From contig NZ_JWIF01000056.1 in NCBI RefSeq assembly GCF_000812685.1, positions 124,001 to 188,000 of the forward strand: a stretch of 64,000 nt of DNA, in the 5' to 3' direction. Below the pieces are notes generated by a model. It did no database searches. It saw only the letters and a list, made by a program, of their open reading frames with translations, and was not told the DNA's origin. The translations under genes and the position numbers were made by a program. The DNA comes from Halocynthiibacter namhaensis. Lineage in GTDB: Bacteria > Pseudomonadota > Alphaproteobacteria > Rhodobacterales > Rhodobacteraceae. This document shows positions 8,680 through 17,734 of this stretch, piece by piece; position 1 is the stretch's first letter, and each line of letters opens with the position of its first letter.

Positions 8680-9253
8680 AGTCAACTTACGAAAAACTGT
8701 CTTTTCCTGCGAAGAGATCTTCCACGAAGGCGGGCCGGCCTCTGACACACCGCTTTTGCGCGGGTCGGCTATGGCGATTTTACAAAACCCTTTTGCGGGC
8801 GGATATGTCGCCGACATTCAAGGTTTCATGGAAGACCTGAAACCGCTGGGTCTGGATATGGCCCGCCGATTGATCGAAATGCTTGGTGGCGCGGATAAGA
8901 TTGAGGGCTATGGCAAAGGGTCTCTGATCGGTGAGGCTGGCGAGCTGGAACATGGTGCCCTATGGCACGCACCTGGGGGCTATGCGATGCGTGAATTGCT
9001 GGGCGCACCCAAGGCGATTGTGCCGTCATCTAAGAAAGTTGCGGGTGTGGGTGCCAGGCTTGATGTTCCGATCACCCATATCAATGCCGCCTATGTGCGC
9101 AGTCATTTTGACAGTATGGAAGTGGGCTGTAATGACGCCCCGCGTGCGGGGGAATTGGCCTTTGCTTTGGTTGTGACAACAGGGGCGCGGGTGCATTCGC
9201 GATCTGGTGGACTTGAAGCTTGGGATATCAACGGAGAGGACGGTTTAAGATGA
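8672..9253 (+). CDS. DUF1185 (AA_synth) family protein, first paralogue
   Basis: A 193-residue soluble protein of the family labelled amino acid synthesis (DUF1185), whose biochemical role is unknown. Family landmarks are QNPFAGGYV near residue 35, GSLIGEAGELEHGAL near residue 83, VPSSKKVAGVG near residue 118, AAYVRSHFD near residue 141 and NDAPRAGEL near residue 156. The ATG at 8672 is chosen because AGGA lies 9 bases upstream; it overlaps the UPF0280 gene by 8 bases. The downstream paralogue starts inside its stop codon. No signal peptide or membrane segment is seen. The tight coupling implies the two paralogues are made in equal amounts and may form one complex. Confidence 0.85.
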   Translation: MPEVNLRKTVFSCEEIFHEGGPASDTPLLRGSAMAILQNPFAGGYVADIQGFMEDLKPLGLDMARRLIEMLGGADKIEGYGKGSLIGEAGELEHGALWHAPGGYAMRELLGAPKAIVPSSKKVAGVGARLDVPITHINAAYVRSHFDSMEVGCNDAPRAGELAFALVVTTGARVHSRSGGLEAWDINGEDGLR

Positions 9254-9834
9254 ACGCGAATATACGCAAAATTGCTGTAAATGTGGAAGAGATCCACAGT
9301 GAAATCGGTCGCCAAATCAGCCCTCCCACACGCAAGGCAGTGGCTGTTGCTGTGATCGAAAACCCTTTTGCTGGCGTCTATCAGGAAGACCTGACGGATT
9401 TGATGGAAATAGGCGCTGAATTGGGCGCTTTGCTGGGCAGTAAATGTGTTGCTGCCTTGGGGATCAATCCCGAGGATGCCGAAAGTTACGGAAAATCTGC
9501 AATGATCGGTGAAAACGGCGAACTGGAACATGCCGCCGCGATTTTGCACCCGAAGCTTGGCGGTCCCCTGCGTGTGGCGGTGGAAAAAGGGGCAGCCTTG
9601 GTGCCTTCATCAAAGAAGATGGGTGGGCCTGGACAGGTTTTGGATGTGCCACTGGGCAGCAAAGATGCAGCTTACGTGCGTAGTCATTTTGATGGAATTG
9701 AGGTGCGTTTGAACGATGCACCGCGCGCAAATGAAATCATGGTTGCCGTCGCGGTGACCGACAGCGGCCGTCCTTTGCCAAGGGTAGGTGGGCTGACAAT
9801 TGACGAGGCGATTGGCAAAGATGGATTGCGTTGA
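9250..9834 (+). CDS. DUF1185 (AA_synth) family protein, second paralogue
   Basis: A 194-residue paralogue of the preceding protein, beginning MNANIRKIAVNVEEIHSEIG and overlapping its stop by 4 bases (ATGA). Shared landmarks are IENPFAGVY, YGKSAMIGENGELEHAA, VPSSKKMGGPGQVLDVP, AAYVRSHFD and NDAPRANE. The two copies therefore align along the whole length and arose by duplication. It is the last gene of the plus-strand operon and is followed by a large hairpin at 9851-9896. Function is unknown; the conserved ELEH and SSKK stretches would be the first places to look for an active site. Confidence 0.85.
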   Translation: MNANIRKIAVNVEEIHSEIGRQISPPTRKAVAVAVIENPFAGVYQEDLTDLMEIGAELGALLGSKCVAALGINPEDAESYGKSAMIGENGELEHAAAILHPKLGGPLRVAVEKGAALVPSSKKMGGPGQVLDVPLGSKDAAYVRSHFDGIEVRLNDAPRANEIMVAVAVTDSGRPLPRVGGLTIDEAIGKDGLR

Positions 9835-9850
9835 CGTTTGATGATTTATG

Positions 9851-9896
9851 CCGCCGCAGTATCAGAGTTCACGAAGAAGCTCTGATACGACGGCGG
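9851..9896. repeat. Long inverted repeat after the catabolic operon
   Basis: Arms CCGCCGCAGTATCAGAG (9851-9867) and CTCTGATACGACGGCGG (9880-9896) pair over 15 of 17 positions with a 12-base loop. The hairpin begins 17 bases after the stop of the second DUF1185 gene. No T-run follows, so it is not a classical intrinsic terminator. It could protect the 3' end of the operon mRNA or serve as a binding site. Confidence 0.7.
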
Positions 9897-10028
9897 GTAC
9901 GCTGACAATTTACCGTTTAAAATTCCGCCGATCGGACGGACCCTATATTTGCAAGAACTAATTGACGAAAATATGACCTAAATTGGACTTATCAGTTTTC
10001 GCACCTATATTATTGGGAGGAGGACCCT

Positions 10029-10232
10029 ATGCCTTTACCAATTATTCCGACTGTCCCGGTGATCACCAGTTTCGCCTTACGATATGGCGCGACCGCCTTA
10101 ACAACCTATGCGGTGACGCGCAAAATTAAACTGGGGCGTCATGATCAATCTGAAGAAGATGCCCATAATAAAGTCGAAGAAGGGATAACTTTGCGGCGTA
10201 AATCAGGCGAATATAATCAGGGCCAGGCATAG
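10029..10232 (+). CDS. Small hypothetical membrane-associated protein
   Basis: A 67-residue ORF starting at ATG 10029 with an unusually strong ribosome-binding site (GGGAGGAGGA, ending 5 bases upstream), which is the main support for it being real. Residues 1-28 are hydrophobic with prolines (PIIPTVPVITSFALRYGATA) and could form one membrane segment. The rest is charged and hydrophilic (KIKLGRHDQSEEDAHNKVEE). No family is recognised. It stands alone between the hairpin that closes the catabolic operon and a glutathione transferase gene. Confidence 0.6.
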   Translation: MPLPIIPTVPVITSFALRYGATALTTYAVTRKIKLGRHDQSEEDAHNKVEEGITLRRKSGEYNQGQA

Positions 10233-10294
10233 AAGTTGACGCCAGCGCTTTTGCGCGATTGCGGTTTCGAAGAACAGACAAATAGGATTTGAAC

Positions 10295-10900
10295 ATGAAG
10301 CTTCACCATTCCACGACCTCCCCCTATGTGCGCAAAGTTATGGTGATCTTGCATGAGACGGGTCAACTTGATGATGTGGAATTGATTCCCACATCTGGCA
10401 CGCCACTTGATCCCGCAGATGGGTTTGCGGCGGTGAATCCGTTGACCAAAGTCCCTGCGCTGACGCGCGAAGACGGGGGCGCGATTTATGACAGTCGGAT
10501 CATCTGCCGATATTTGGATGCGCGCGCAGGCGCTGGGCTCTATGGCGCGGGGGATGCAACCTGGGACATTCAAACCCTTGAGGCCACCGGCGAAGGCATG
10601 ATCGATGCGGCGCTTTTGATGGCCTATGAGTGGCGCTTGCGCCCGGAAGAGTTGCGGTTTGAGGCATGGTCCGAAGGGCAATGGGATAAGATCGCCCGCG
10701 CTTTGGATGTGATCGAATCACGTTGGATGGCCCATATGCATGCCCCATTGAATGCGGGTCAAATCGCGGTTGCATGTGCGCTGGGATATCTTGATCTGCG
10801 CAATGCGGATCGCAACTGGCGCGAAAACCGTCCGGAACTTGCCGCTTGGTTTGATGCGTTTTCAACGCGTTCCTCCATGACCGCGACCCTACCGGGTTAA
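10295..10900 (+). CDS. Glutathione S-transferase family protein
   Basis: A 201-residue glutathione transferase. The thioredoxin-like N-terminal domain begins MKLHHSTTSPYVRKVMVIL, where S9 or the adjacent residues occupy the thiol-activating position. KVPALTREDGGAIYDSRII holds the cis-proline and the acidic-Ser pair that bind glutathione. The all-helical domain follows from about residue 85. The ATG at 10295 is chosen over an upstream TTG because AGG is spaced 8 bases before it. A GTG-initiated gene follows after 5 bases, so the two are probably co-transcribed. The substrate cannot be inferred. Confidence 0.9.
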   Translation: MKLHHSTTSPYVRKVMVILHETGQLDDVELIPTSGTPLDPADGFAAVNPLTKVPALTREDGGAIYDSRIICRYLDARAGAGLYGAGDATWDIQTLEATGEGMIDAALLMAYEWRLRPEELRFEAWSEGQWDKIARALDVIESRWMAHMHAPLNAGQIAVACALGYLDLRNADRNWRENRPELAAWFDAFSTRSSMTATLPG

Positions 10901-10905
10901 CCCTG

Positions 10906-12567
10906 GTGAAGGTTCTAATCCTTGGTGGCTATGGCGTTTTTGGCGGGCGTCTTGCTGAGCTGATTGCGGATGTGGATGGAATTGAAATCCTGATCGCGGG
11001 GCGTGGCTTGGCAAAGGCGCAGGCGTTTTGTGCTGGGCATGCGTGTTTTACACCTGTTCAAGCCCACCGAGATGAGATCGCGACCGCGATTTCGGATCAC
11101 CACCCTGATATTCTGGTCGACGCAACGGGCCCGTTTCAAGATTACGGTGATGCGCCTTATAGCGTGATCAAAGCCTGTATCGCGGGCGGGGTGAATTACT
11201 TTGATTTTGCCGATGGTGCAGATTTTGTTACAGGTGTGGCGCAATTTGATGCAGAGGCAAAGGCCGCAGGCGTGTTTGTTTTGTCCGGGGTCAGCAGCTT
11301 TCCTGTTTTGACCGCCGCCGTGTTGCGCCATTTCGAACAGGATATGGATGTGCAATCCGTTGAAGGTGGCATCGCCCCTTCGCCTTATGCTGGCGTTGGT
11401 ATGAATGTGATGCGTGCGGTTGTGGGCTATGCGGGTAATCCCGTGCCATTGATGCGCGATGGCGAGCAGGCCACAGGCGTGGCGCTGGGCGAAAGTCGGT
11501 ATTACACGATTTCGGTGCCGGGGAAGCTGCCTTTGCGCAATATCAGGTTTTCCCTGGTTGAGGTGCCCGAACTGCAGGTGCTGCCACCTGAAATGCCGGG
11601 ATTACACGATATTTGGATGGGGGCCGGGCCGGGACCTGAAACCCTACATCGTGGGTTGAACCTTCTTGCGAAGTTGCGCGTGACGCTGAAGCTGCCTGCG
11701 CTGACCTGGCTTGCGCCGCTGTGTTACAAGGTCTTGAACCTTCTGAAGTTCGGTGAACATCGCGGTGGCATGTATATAGAAGTGCAGGGCCGGGCCAAAT
11801 CCGGGGCGCGACAGGGGCAGGCCGTGACGCGATCTTGGCATATGCTGGCCGAGGGGGATGATGGCCCCTATGTGCCGTCCATGGCGATTGAAGCGCTGAT
11901 TCGTAAGGTTGTGCGGGGCGAAACCCCTGTAAATGGTGCGGGTGCGGCCATCCATGCGTTGGAACTTGCGGATTACGATGCATTATTTGCAAATCGTGAT
12001 ATTTCGACCGGCTTTCGTGAAAACCTGCCGGGTCAGCCGATCTACCGTGAAATATTGGGCAGCGCGTTTAACGAGCTGGATGCCCCTCTTCGTGAATTAC
12101 ATGACAGCCGTGATATCCGCAGTTGGAGCGGCCAAGTGCAGGCCCGCGCCGCAAAGACCGTGTTGGGGCGTTTGGCTGCACGTCTGGCTGGATTTCCGAC
12201 ACAGGATGCGCAGGGGCCCGTTACGGTGACGTTCACCCCTGACGATACCGGCGAACTGTGGCAACGTGATTTCGGCGGTTACAAATTCCAAACCCATCAA
12301 AGCAAAGGATGTGGGCGCAATTCGGGCCTGCTGGTTGAGGCTTTTGGGCGACTGAAAATTGGCTTGGCGGTCACGGTCGAGAACGGAACATTACAGCTTA
12401 TGCCGCGTCGCTGGACCTTGTTCATGATCCCGCTGCCAAGGATGTTTTTGCCTCGCGGTGATACGTTCGAGAGGGCCGCGAATGGCCAGTTTCAGTTCGA
12501 TGTGCAGGTGGAAATACCACTGATTGGGCATGTGGTTGCCTATAAGGGAGTCTTAATGCCTGACTAA
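10906..12567 (+). CDS. Saccharopine dehydrogenase-like / DUF4166 fusion protein
   Basis: A 553-residue protein with GTG start at 10906. The N-terminal third is a Rossmann domain of the saccharopine-dehydrogenase type (LILGGYGVFGGRLAE, residues 4-18). The C-terminal part from about residue 375 (REILGSAFNELDAPLRELHD through FGGYKFQTHQS to IGHVVAYKGVLMPD; shortened: LWQRDFGGYKF, RRWTLFMIPLPR) matches DUF4166, a domain commonly fused there. It probably binds NAD(P)H, but no reaction is established. It ends about 175 bases before petA, and that gap should contain the petABC promoter. No signal peptide is seen. Confidence 0.85.
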   Translation: MKVLILGGYGVFGGRLAELIADVDGIEILIAGRGLAKAQAFCAGHACFTPVQAHRDEIATAISDHHPDILVDATGPFQDYGDAPYSVIKACIAGGVNYFDFADGADFVTGVAQFDAEAKAAGVFVLSGVSSFPVLTAAVLRHFEQDMDVQSVEGGIAPSPYAGVGMNVMRAVVGYAGNPVPLMRDGEQATGVALGESRYYTISVPGKLPLRNIRFSLVEVPELQVLPPEMPGLHDIWMGAGPGPETLHRGLNLLAKLRVTLKLPALTWLAPLCYKVLNLLKFGEHRGGMYIEVQGRAKSGARQGQAVTRSWHMLAEGDDGPYVPSMAIEALIRKVVRGETPVNGAGAAIHALELADYDALFANRDISTGFRENLPGQPIYREILGSAFNELDAPLRELHDSRDIRSWSGQVQARAAKTVLGRLAARLAGFPTQDAQGPVTVTFTPDDTGELWQRDFGGYKFQTHQSKGCGRNSGLLVEAFGRLKIGLAVTVENGTLQLMPRRWTLFMIPLPRMFLPRGDTFERAANGQFQFDVQVEIPLIGHVVAYKGVLMPD

Positions 12568-12742
12568 AACAGGGCGACTAAGGTGCGTATTTACCGCGAC
12601 AAATGTGTATAAATTGCGTTTCAACACCAATGTCCGCTGGACGTGGCTAAATCAGCGGGCTAAACACCGCTGGAAGGCTGCGCTTGGGCGTGGTCCGTCG
12701 TCGTTTATGGCACCTCACGATACCTGAAAGGGAGAAACACTC

Positions 12743-13315
12743 GTGTCCCACACAGATGATCACGAAGGCACCCGTCGGGATTTCCTCTATTATGCGACTG
12801 GTGGCACTGCCGCAGTTGCAGCTGGCGCAGTTGTTCTGCCGCTGGTTAATCAGATGAATCCAAGCGCGGATGTGCTGGCTTTGGCCTCTATCCGAGTAGA
12901 TATTTCCGGGGTTACCCCGGGCACACAGCTGACTGTTAAATGGCAGGGCAAGCCGGTTTTCATCCGTCATCGGACGGAAGAAGAAATCGAAGCTGGCCGC
13001 GCCGTTAAGATGGATGACCTCATCGATGCAGAAGCCCGCAATGAGAACGAAAGTGTTGGCGCAGACGCATCTGACGAAAACCGTACCCTCGATGAAGAAG
13101 GTAAATGGTTGGTCATGATGGGTGTGTGTACGCATCTTGGTTGCGTTCCACTGGGCGATGGTTCTGGTGATTTCCACGGCTGGTTCTGCCCATGCCACGG
13201 TTCACATTATGACACCGCCGGTCGTATCCGCAAAGGCCCCGCACCAGAGAACCTTCCGGTTCCTATCGCGTTCTTTGTTGACGAAAACACTGTTCAGCTT
13301 GGGGAGGAAGCATAA
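12743..13315 (+). CDS. petA: Ubiquinol-cytochrome c reductase Rieske iron-sulfur subunit
   Basis: The Rieske subunit of the cytochrome bc1 complex, 190 residues from GTG 12743 (upstream AAAGGGAGAAA). An N-terminal twin-arginine signal-anchor ([12 protein letters not shown], then a hydrophobic stretch to about residue 37) keeps it in the membrane with the cluster domain in the periplasm. Cluster ligands are C129 and H131 in CTHLGC and C149 and H152 in CPCHGSHYD, with the disulfide pair C134 and C151. It transfers one electron from ubiquinol to cytochrome c1. It is the first gene of petABC; the next start follows within the stop codon. Confidence 0.97.
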   Translation: MSHTDDHEGTRRDFLYYATGGTAAVAAGAVVLPLVNQMNPSADVLALASIRVDISGVTPGTQLTVKWQGKPVFIRHRTEEEIEAGRAVKMDDLIDAEARNENESVGADASDENRTLDEEGKWLVMMGVCTHLGCVPLGDGSGDFHGWFCPCHGSHYDTAGRIRKGPAPENLPVPIAFFVDENTVQLGEEA

Positions 13316-14637
13316 TGTCTGGTCTTCCACATGACGCATATGAGCCAAAGACAGGCATCGAGAAATGGGTTGATTCCCGTTTGCCGATTCTTGGTCTGCT
13401 CTACACAACACTGACGGCACCTACGCCGAAAAACCTGAACTGGATGTGGATTTGGGGCATTGTCCTGACCTTCTGTCTGGTTCTGCAAATCGCCACAGGT
13501 ATTATCCTTGCGATGCATTACACACCGCATGTTGATCTGGCGTTTGCGTCTATTGAACATATCATGCGTGACGTGAATGGCGGTCATATGATCCGTTACG
13601 TTCACATGAATGGCGCGTCGCTGTTCTTCGTGGCCGTTTACGCGCATATTTTCCGTGGTCTGTATTACGGTTCTTACAAAGCACCCCGCGAGATCACTTG
13701 GGTGATCGGCATGTTGATCTATCTTCTGATGATGGGCACAGCCTTTATGGGTTATGTTCTTCCTTGGGGTCAGATGTCATTCCACGGCACAGCGGTTATC
13801 ACCGGTCTGTTCGGTGCGGTTCCTGGTCTGGGTGAAGCTTTGCAAACTTGGCTGCTGGGCGCTGGCGCTGTTGGCCAACCTGCGTTGAACCGTTTCTTCT
13901 CGCTGCACTATCTGTTGCCATTTGTGATTGCCGGTCTTGTGATCGTTCACATCTGGGCGTTCCACCACACGGGCAACAACAACCCAACCGGTGTTGAAGT
14001 GCGTCGCAAAGACATCAACGAAGTGAAGAAAGATACGCTTCCCTTCTGGCCATATTTCGTGATCAAAGATCTGTTCGCGCTGGCTGTTATCCTGACGATC
14101 TTCTGGGCAATTGTTGGCTTTATGCCGAACTATCTGGGTCACCCTGATAACTATGTGCCTGCGAATGCTTTGGCGACACCTGCGCACATCGTTCCTGAAT
14201 GGTACTTCTTGCCCTTCTACGCGATCTTGCGTGCCTTCACTGGCGAAGTTTGGGCTGTGCAACTTGTTGAAATCCTCACAGGTGGCATTGTTGGCGCGAA
14301 GTTCTTCGGCGTTCTGGCGATGTTCGGTGCGATCGTTGCAATGGCGCTTGCACCTTGGCTTGACACATCCAGCGTACGTTCCGGTCGTTTCCGTCCGATG
14401 TTCCGCTGGTGGTTTGCCCTGCTTGTTGTAGATTTCTTCGTGTTGATGTGGGTTGGCGCACGTCCGACTGACTTCCCATATGATTGGATCTCTCTGATCG
14501 CAGCAACATATTGGTTCGCGTATTTCTTCGTCATCCTGCCACTGCTTGGTGTGATTGAGAAACCCGAAGCAACCCCTGAAACCATCGAAGCTGACTTCAA
14601 CGCCCACTACCCGGGCGCTGATAAGTCAGCCAACTAA
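13315..14637 (+). CDS. petB: Cytochrome b of the bc1 complex
   Basis: A 440-residue polytopic membrane protein that binds two b hemes and forms both quinone sites. Visible landmarks are the heme-ligand histidines in the second and fourth helices ([16 protein letters not shown] and [16 protein letters not shown]) and the PEWY motif of the quinol-oxidation site in [16 protein letters not shown]. The length is typical of alphaproteobacterial cytochrome b. It overlaps petA by one base and is followed by petC after 15 bases, so the three subunits are made from one message. Confidence 0.97.
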   Translation: MSGLPHDAYEPKTGIEKWVDSRLPILGLLYTTLTAPTPKNLNWMWIWGIVLTFCLVLQIATGIILAMHYTPHVDLAFASIEHIMRDVNGGHMIRYVHMNGASLFFVAVYAHIFRGLYYGSYKAPREITWVIGMLIYLLMMGTAFMGYVLPWGQMSFHGTAVITGLFGAVPGLGEALQTWLLGAGAVGQPALNRFFSLHYLLPFVIAGLVIVHIWAFHHTGNNNPTGVEVRRKDINEVKKDTLPFWPYFVIKDLFALAVILTIFWAIVGFMPNYLGHPDNYVPANALATPAHIVPEWYFLPFYAILRAFTGEVWAVQLVEILTGGIVGAKFFGVLAMFGAIVAMALAPWLDTSSVRSGRFRPMFRWWFALLVVDFFVLMWVGARPTDFPYDWISLIAATYWFAYFFVILPLLGVIEKPEATPETIEADFNAHYPGADKSAN

Positions 14638-14652
14638 GAAAGGATCAGTTCT

Positions 14653-15438
14653 ATGTTTAAAAATATTCTGATCTCAGCCGTTGTAAGCCTTGGCCTAACA
14701 TCCGGCGCGATGGCTGCCGGTGGTGGTGAACAGCACATCGAAGACTTTGACTTCTCTTTCGAGGGCCCCTTTGGGACCTTCGATCGCGATCAGCTGCAAC
14801 GCGGCCTTCAGGTTTACACCGAGGTTTGTTCAGCCTGTCACGGTCTGCAATATCTGTACTTCCGCAACCTGTCTGACGATGGGGGCCCGTCTTATACGCC
14901 GGACCAAGCGCGTGCATATGCGGCAACTGTCGAAGTTTATGACGCCGAAGCCGATGGGTACCGTCCAGCGGTTCCTGCGGATAAATTCCCAGCGAACACT
15001 GCTGCTGGCGCACCTGACCTGACCCTGATGGCGAAGGCGCGTGCTGGTTTCCACGGCCCTTATGGTCTTGGTATCAATCAGGTTGTTAAAGGCATGGGCG
15101 GCCCTGAATATATCGCATCCTTGCTGACCAGCTATAACGGTCACGACGAAGATGGGCTGTATGGCAATGACACTTTCGCAGGTGGTTCTATTTCAATGGC
15201 CCCACCTTTGTTTGATGACGTTGTCGAATATGCCGATGGCACACCAGCGACGACGCACCAGATGGCCGAAGATGTTGCAGCCTTCCTGATGTGGACAGCT
15301 GAACCCAAGATGATGGCCCGTCAAAAGGCTGGCTTCGTGGGTGTTGGCATCCTGTTGCTGCTGTCCGTTCTGCTCTACCTGACCAACAAACGCCTCTGGG
15401 CGGGTGTTAAAGGCAAACAGCTGAAAAGCGATCTGTAA
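14653..15438 (+). CDS. petC: Cytochrome c1
   Basis: A 261-residue cytochrome c1. A cleavable signal peptide (residues 1-22, ending AMAAGG) is followed by the c-type heme site C59-S-A-C62-H63. The likely axial methionine is in [13 protein letters not shown], and a C-terminal anchor ([15 protein letters not shown]) ends with basic residues. It accepts electrons from the Rieske protein and reduces a soluble or membrane cytochrome c. It is the last gene of petABC and is followed by a bidirectional terminator. Confidence 0.97.
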   Translation: MFKNILISAVVSLGLTSGAMAAGGGEQHIEDFDFSFEGPFGTFDRDQLQRGLQVYTEVCSACHGLQYLYFRNLSDDGGPSYTPDQARAYAATVEVYDAEADGYRPAVPADKFPANTAAGAPDLTLMAKARAGFHGPYGLGINQVVKGMGGPEYIASLLTSYNGHDEDGLYGNDTFAGGSISMAPPLFDDVVEYADGTPATTHQMAEDVAAFLMWTAEPKMMARQKAGFVGVGILLLLSVLLYLTNKRLWAGVKGKQLKSDL

Positions 15439-15457
15439 GCGCATAGCATACGAATAC

Positions 15458-15488
15458 AAAAAGCCCCGTCCATTTGGCGGGGCTTTTT
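15458..15488. terminator. Bidirectional intrinsic terminator between petC and thiQ
   Basis: Stem AAAAAGCCCCG / CGGGGCTTTTT with a 9-base loop; T-runs lie on both strands. It lies between the convergent petABC and thiBPQ units and serves both. Confidence 0.9.
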
Positions 15489-15492
15489 GCTT

Positions 15493-16185
15493 TTAACCGA
15501 TCCATTCGCGCATGGCGGTTGGCGGGTTTTCAAATAGGTCTTTGGTGCGTTTCGGCACATGTGCGATACCATCCGAAACAAGAACCACCTGATCGGCGAT
15601 CCGTTTGGCGTCTTCGGGTGCGTGGCTGACCATCAGCAATGTCGCACCGATCTCTGACACAAGCTCTGACACCAGATCTAACATCTCAGCACGCATGGCC
15701 GGGCCAAGGGCCGCGAAAGGTTCATCCAGCAAAACCAATGTGTTCCCCTGCACAAGCAACCGTGCCAGCGCCACGCGCGCGATCTGCCCGCCAGACAATG
15801 CCGCCGGTTTACGCGTGGCCATGTCCGCCAGTCCCACACGATCCAATGCCGATGTAATCTTTGTGTGATCCTCTTGGGTCAGACGCAACGCGGGTGAAAT
15901 CCCCAACCCAACATTCTGCGCTGCCGTCAAATGCGGAAACAGGTTGTTGTCCTGAAAGATCATGCTGATCGGGCGTTTGGCCGGGGGCAGGTCGGTTATG
16001 TCATTGTCCTGCCAGATCAACTGACCGCTTTTGGGTGCAATGAACCCCGCGATCAGTGCCAATAATGTCGATTTCCCACCACCAGACGCGCCAATAACAG
16101 CAATCTTTTCACCAGCAGGGATGGACAGATCCGCCAGTAAACGAAACGTGCCCTGTGTAATTTCCAATTGGTTAAGTCGCAGCAT
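15493..16185 (-). CDS. thiQ: Thiamine ABC transporter ATP-binding protein
   Basis: A 230-residue ABC ATPase energising thiamine (or TPP) uptake. Walker A is GASGGGKST (32-40), the signature is LSGGQIARVALARLL, and Walker B is LVLLDEPFAAL. The start at 16185 gives the family-typical N-terminus MLRLNQLEIT and has GAGGGGGG about 9 bases upstream. It overlaps thiP by 14 bases. A longer start at 16206 is possible but less likely. Together with thiP and thiB behind a TPP riboswitch, the substrate assignment is firm. Confidence 0.93.
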   Translation of the reverse strand: MLRLNQLEITQGTFRLLADLSIPAGEKIAVIGASGGGKSTLLALIAGFIAPKSGQLIWQDNDITDLPPAKRPISMIFQDNNLFPHLTAAQNVGLGISPALRLTQEDHTKITSALDRVGLADMATRKPAALSGGQIARVALARLLVQGNTLVLLDEPFAALGPAMRAEMLDLVSELVSEIGATLLMVSHAPEDAKRIADQVVLVSDGIAHVPKRTKDLFENPPTAMREWIG

Positions 16186-17734
16186 TCTGCCGCCCCCCTC
16201 GGTCAAAACCCATGAACATTGTAAGGCTGAGCATCAACAACAACAGCGCCGCCCCCGCCGCTTGTTCCATGCGGTAAGCCCCCATCAGGCGAAAGATCAT
16301 CAACGGCAATGTGCCTGCATCAGGATCGGCAAACAGCGCAACAACGCCAAGGTCACCCATGGATAAGGCTGCGGTCAATCCAAGGGCAAATCCCATGGGG
16401 CGTCGGATGCGGGGCAGTAACATCAAACGAAACCGAGCCATGCCACGCATACCAAGTTGATCGGCCAAGGGCGACCAGGTTGCTTCGACAGCGCGGACTT
16501 CGGGCAATAGAGCGCGCAAGGCAAATGGAATAGACATGGCCGCGTTCACGAAGATGGTGATCGGCAAAGCCAGATCGCGCGGGCTGAAATATGGGTTTAG
16601 CAAGATGAACAGGCCGGTGCCAATCACCAAGGGAGAGGCTGAGACAGACAGATATGCGACGGCCTCAGGCCAGGCTTTGCGCCTGCGTGCAGCGATCAAG
16701 GCCAACGGCAGGACAAGCGCCAGCATCACGGCAGAGGACGCCAAAGCCATGACGACAGATCGCAAAGCGGCGACCCAAACAACCGAAGGCAGGGTTAGGA
16801 TGCCAGATAATCCGCGCTCTACCACCATGGCGAGCGGAAGGATAACGAACATCGCGGCGAAAGCGATGACACTGGCATCAATCATGCGCAAGGGTAGGGT
16901 GTTCACATCTGTGCGCTGTACGACACGGTCAAAACCGGCGGCGGTGGATTGTTGTTTGGTGAAATACCACGCGATGAGGGCCGCAAGGGTGCATAACGCA
17001 AATTGAATGGACGACAAAAGCGCGGCTTTTCCGGGATCAAAATCACTGCGCAAGGCTTGGTAGATCGCCAGTTCAAGGGTCGTTGCACGCGGCCCACCGC
17101 CAAGGGTTAGGGCAACGGCGAAACTGGTGGTGCAGATCAGAAAGACGATTGCGAAAATCCCGGGGACAACCTCGCGCAACATGGGAAGTTCGATTTGCCG
17201 AAAAACATCATTGGGGTGAAACCCAAGGCTTTGGGCCAGGCGATAACGTTCGCTTGGGATGGCCAGCCATGCCTGTAGAATAAGCCGCGTGGCAAGCGGC
17301 AGGTTGAAGAACACATGTGCCAGTAAAACACCGGAAAATCCGTAAATAGATACTGTTTCAATGCCAAACATCGCCAATGTTTGATTGAATAGTCCATTGC
17401 GTCCAAAGACCGCCAGCAATCCAAGCACCGCGACGATGACGGGCAGGATGAACGGTGCGCCCAGCAATGTGATCAAGATCTGGCGCCCCCAAAATTGGCG
17501 ACGTGCCAAGGCGCGTGCGACTGGGATTGCAAAGGCGACCGACAATAGGGCTGAGAAGAACGCTTGCGTTAAGGTGAAGCACAAAGCCGATATATCCGCG
17601 CGGCCAAGGCCCTGCGTGAATTCAGCTTTCATCGCGACGGCAAGCAAGGTGCCGAGCGTTAAAAATAACAGGAGGGCAGCAGAAGCCGCCCCCCAAAGCC
17701 CCAATGGGCTTATTGTGAAAGCGCGTCGAGCCAT
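16172..17734 (-). CDS. thiP: Thiamine ABC transporter permease
   Basis: A 520-residue permease with about 12 hydrophobic segments. It consists of two homologous halves, each with the EAA-type cytoplasmic loop (near SLGFHPNDVFRQIELP and ADQLGMRGMARFRLMLLP). This duplicated architecture is the usual form of ThiP and related iron or thiamine permeases. It is coupled at both ends: it starts inside the 3' end of thiB (25-base overlap) and overlaps thiQ. It carries thiamine released by ThiB across the inner membrane. Confidence 0.94.
   Translation of the reverse strand: MARRAFTISPLGLWGAASAALLLFLTLGTLLAVAMKAEFTQGLGRADISALCFTLTQAFFSALLSVAFAIPVARALARRQFWGRQILITLLGAPFILPVIVAVLGLLAVFGRNGLFNQTLAMFGIETVSIYGFSGVLLAHVFFNLPLATRLILQAWLAIPSERYRLAQSLGFHPNDVFRQIELPMLREVVPGIFAIVFLICTTSFAVALTLGGGPRATTLELAIYQALRSDFDPGKAALLSSIQFALCTLAALIAWYFTKQQSTAAGFDRVVQRTDVNTLPLRMIDASVIAFAAMFVILPLAMVVERGLSGILTLPSVVWVAALRSVVMALASSAVMLALVLPLALIAARRRKAWPEAVAYLSVSASPLVIGTGLFILLNPYFSPRDLALPITIFVNAAMSIPFALRALLPEVRAVEATWSPLADQLGMRGMARFRLMLLPRIRRPMGFALGLTAALSMGDLGVVALFADPDAGTLPLMIFRLMGAYRMEQAAGAALLLLMLSLTMFMGFDRGGRQNAAT

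Noticed and set aside
13777-14607. 276-codon minus-strand frame opposite petB
   Set aside because: Fully antisense to cytochrome b, rich in His, Gln, Arg and Glu with no recognisable domain.
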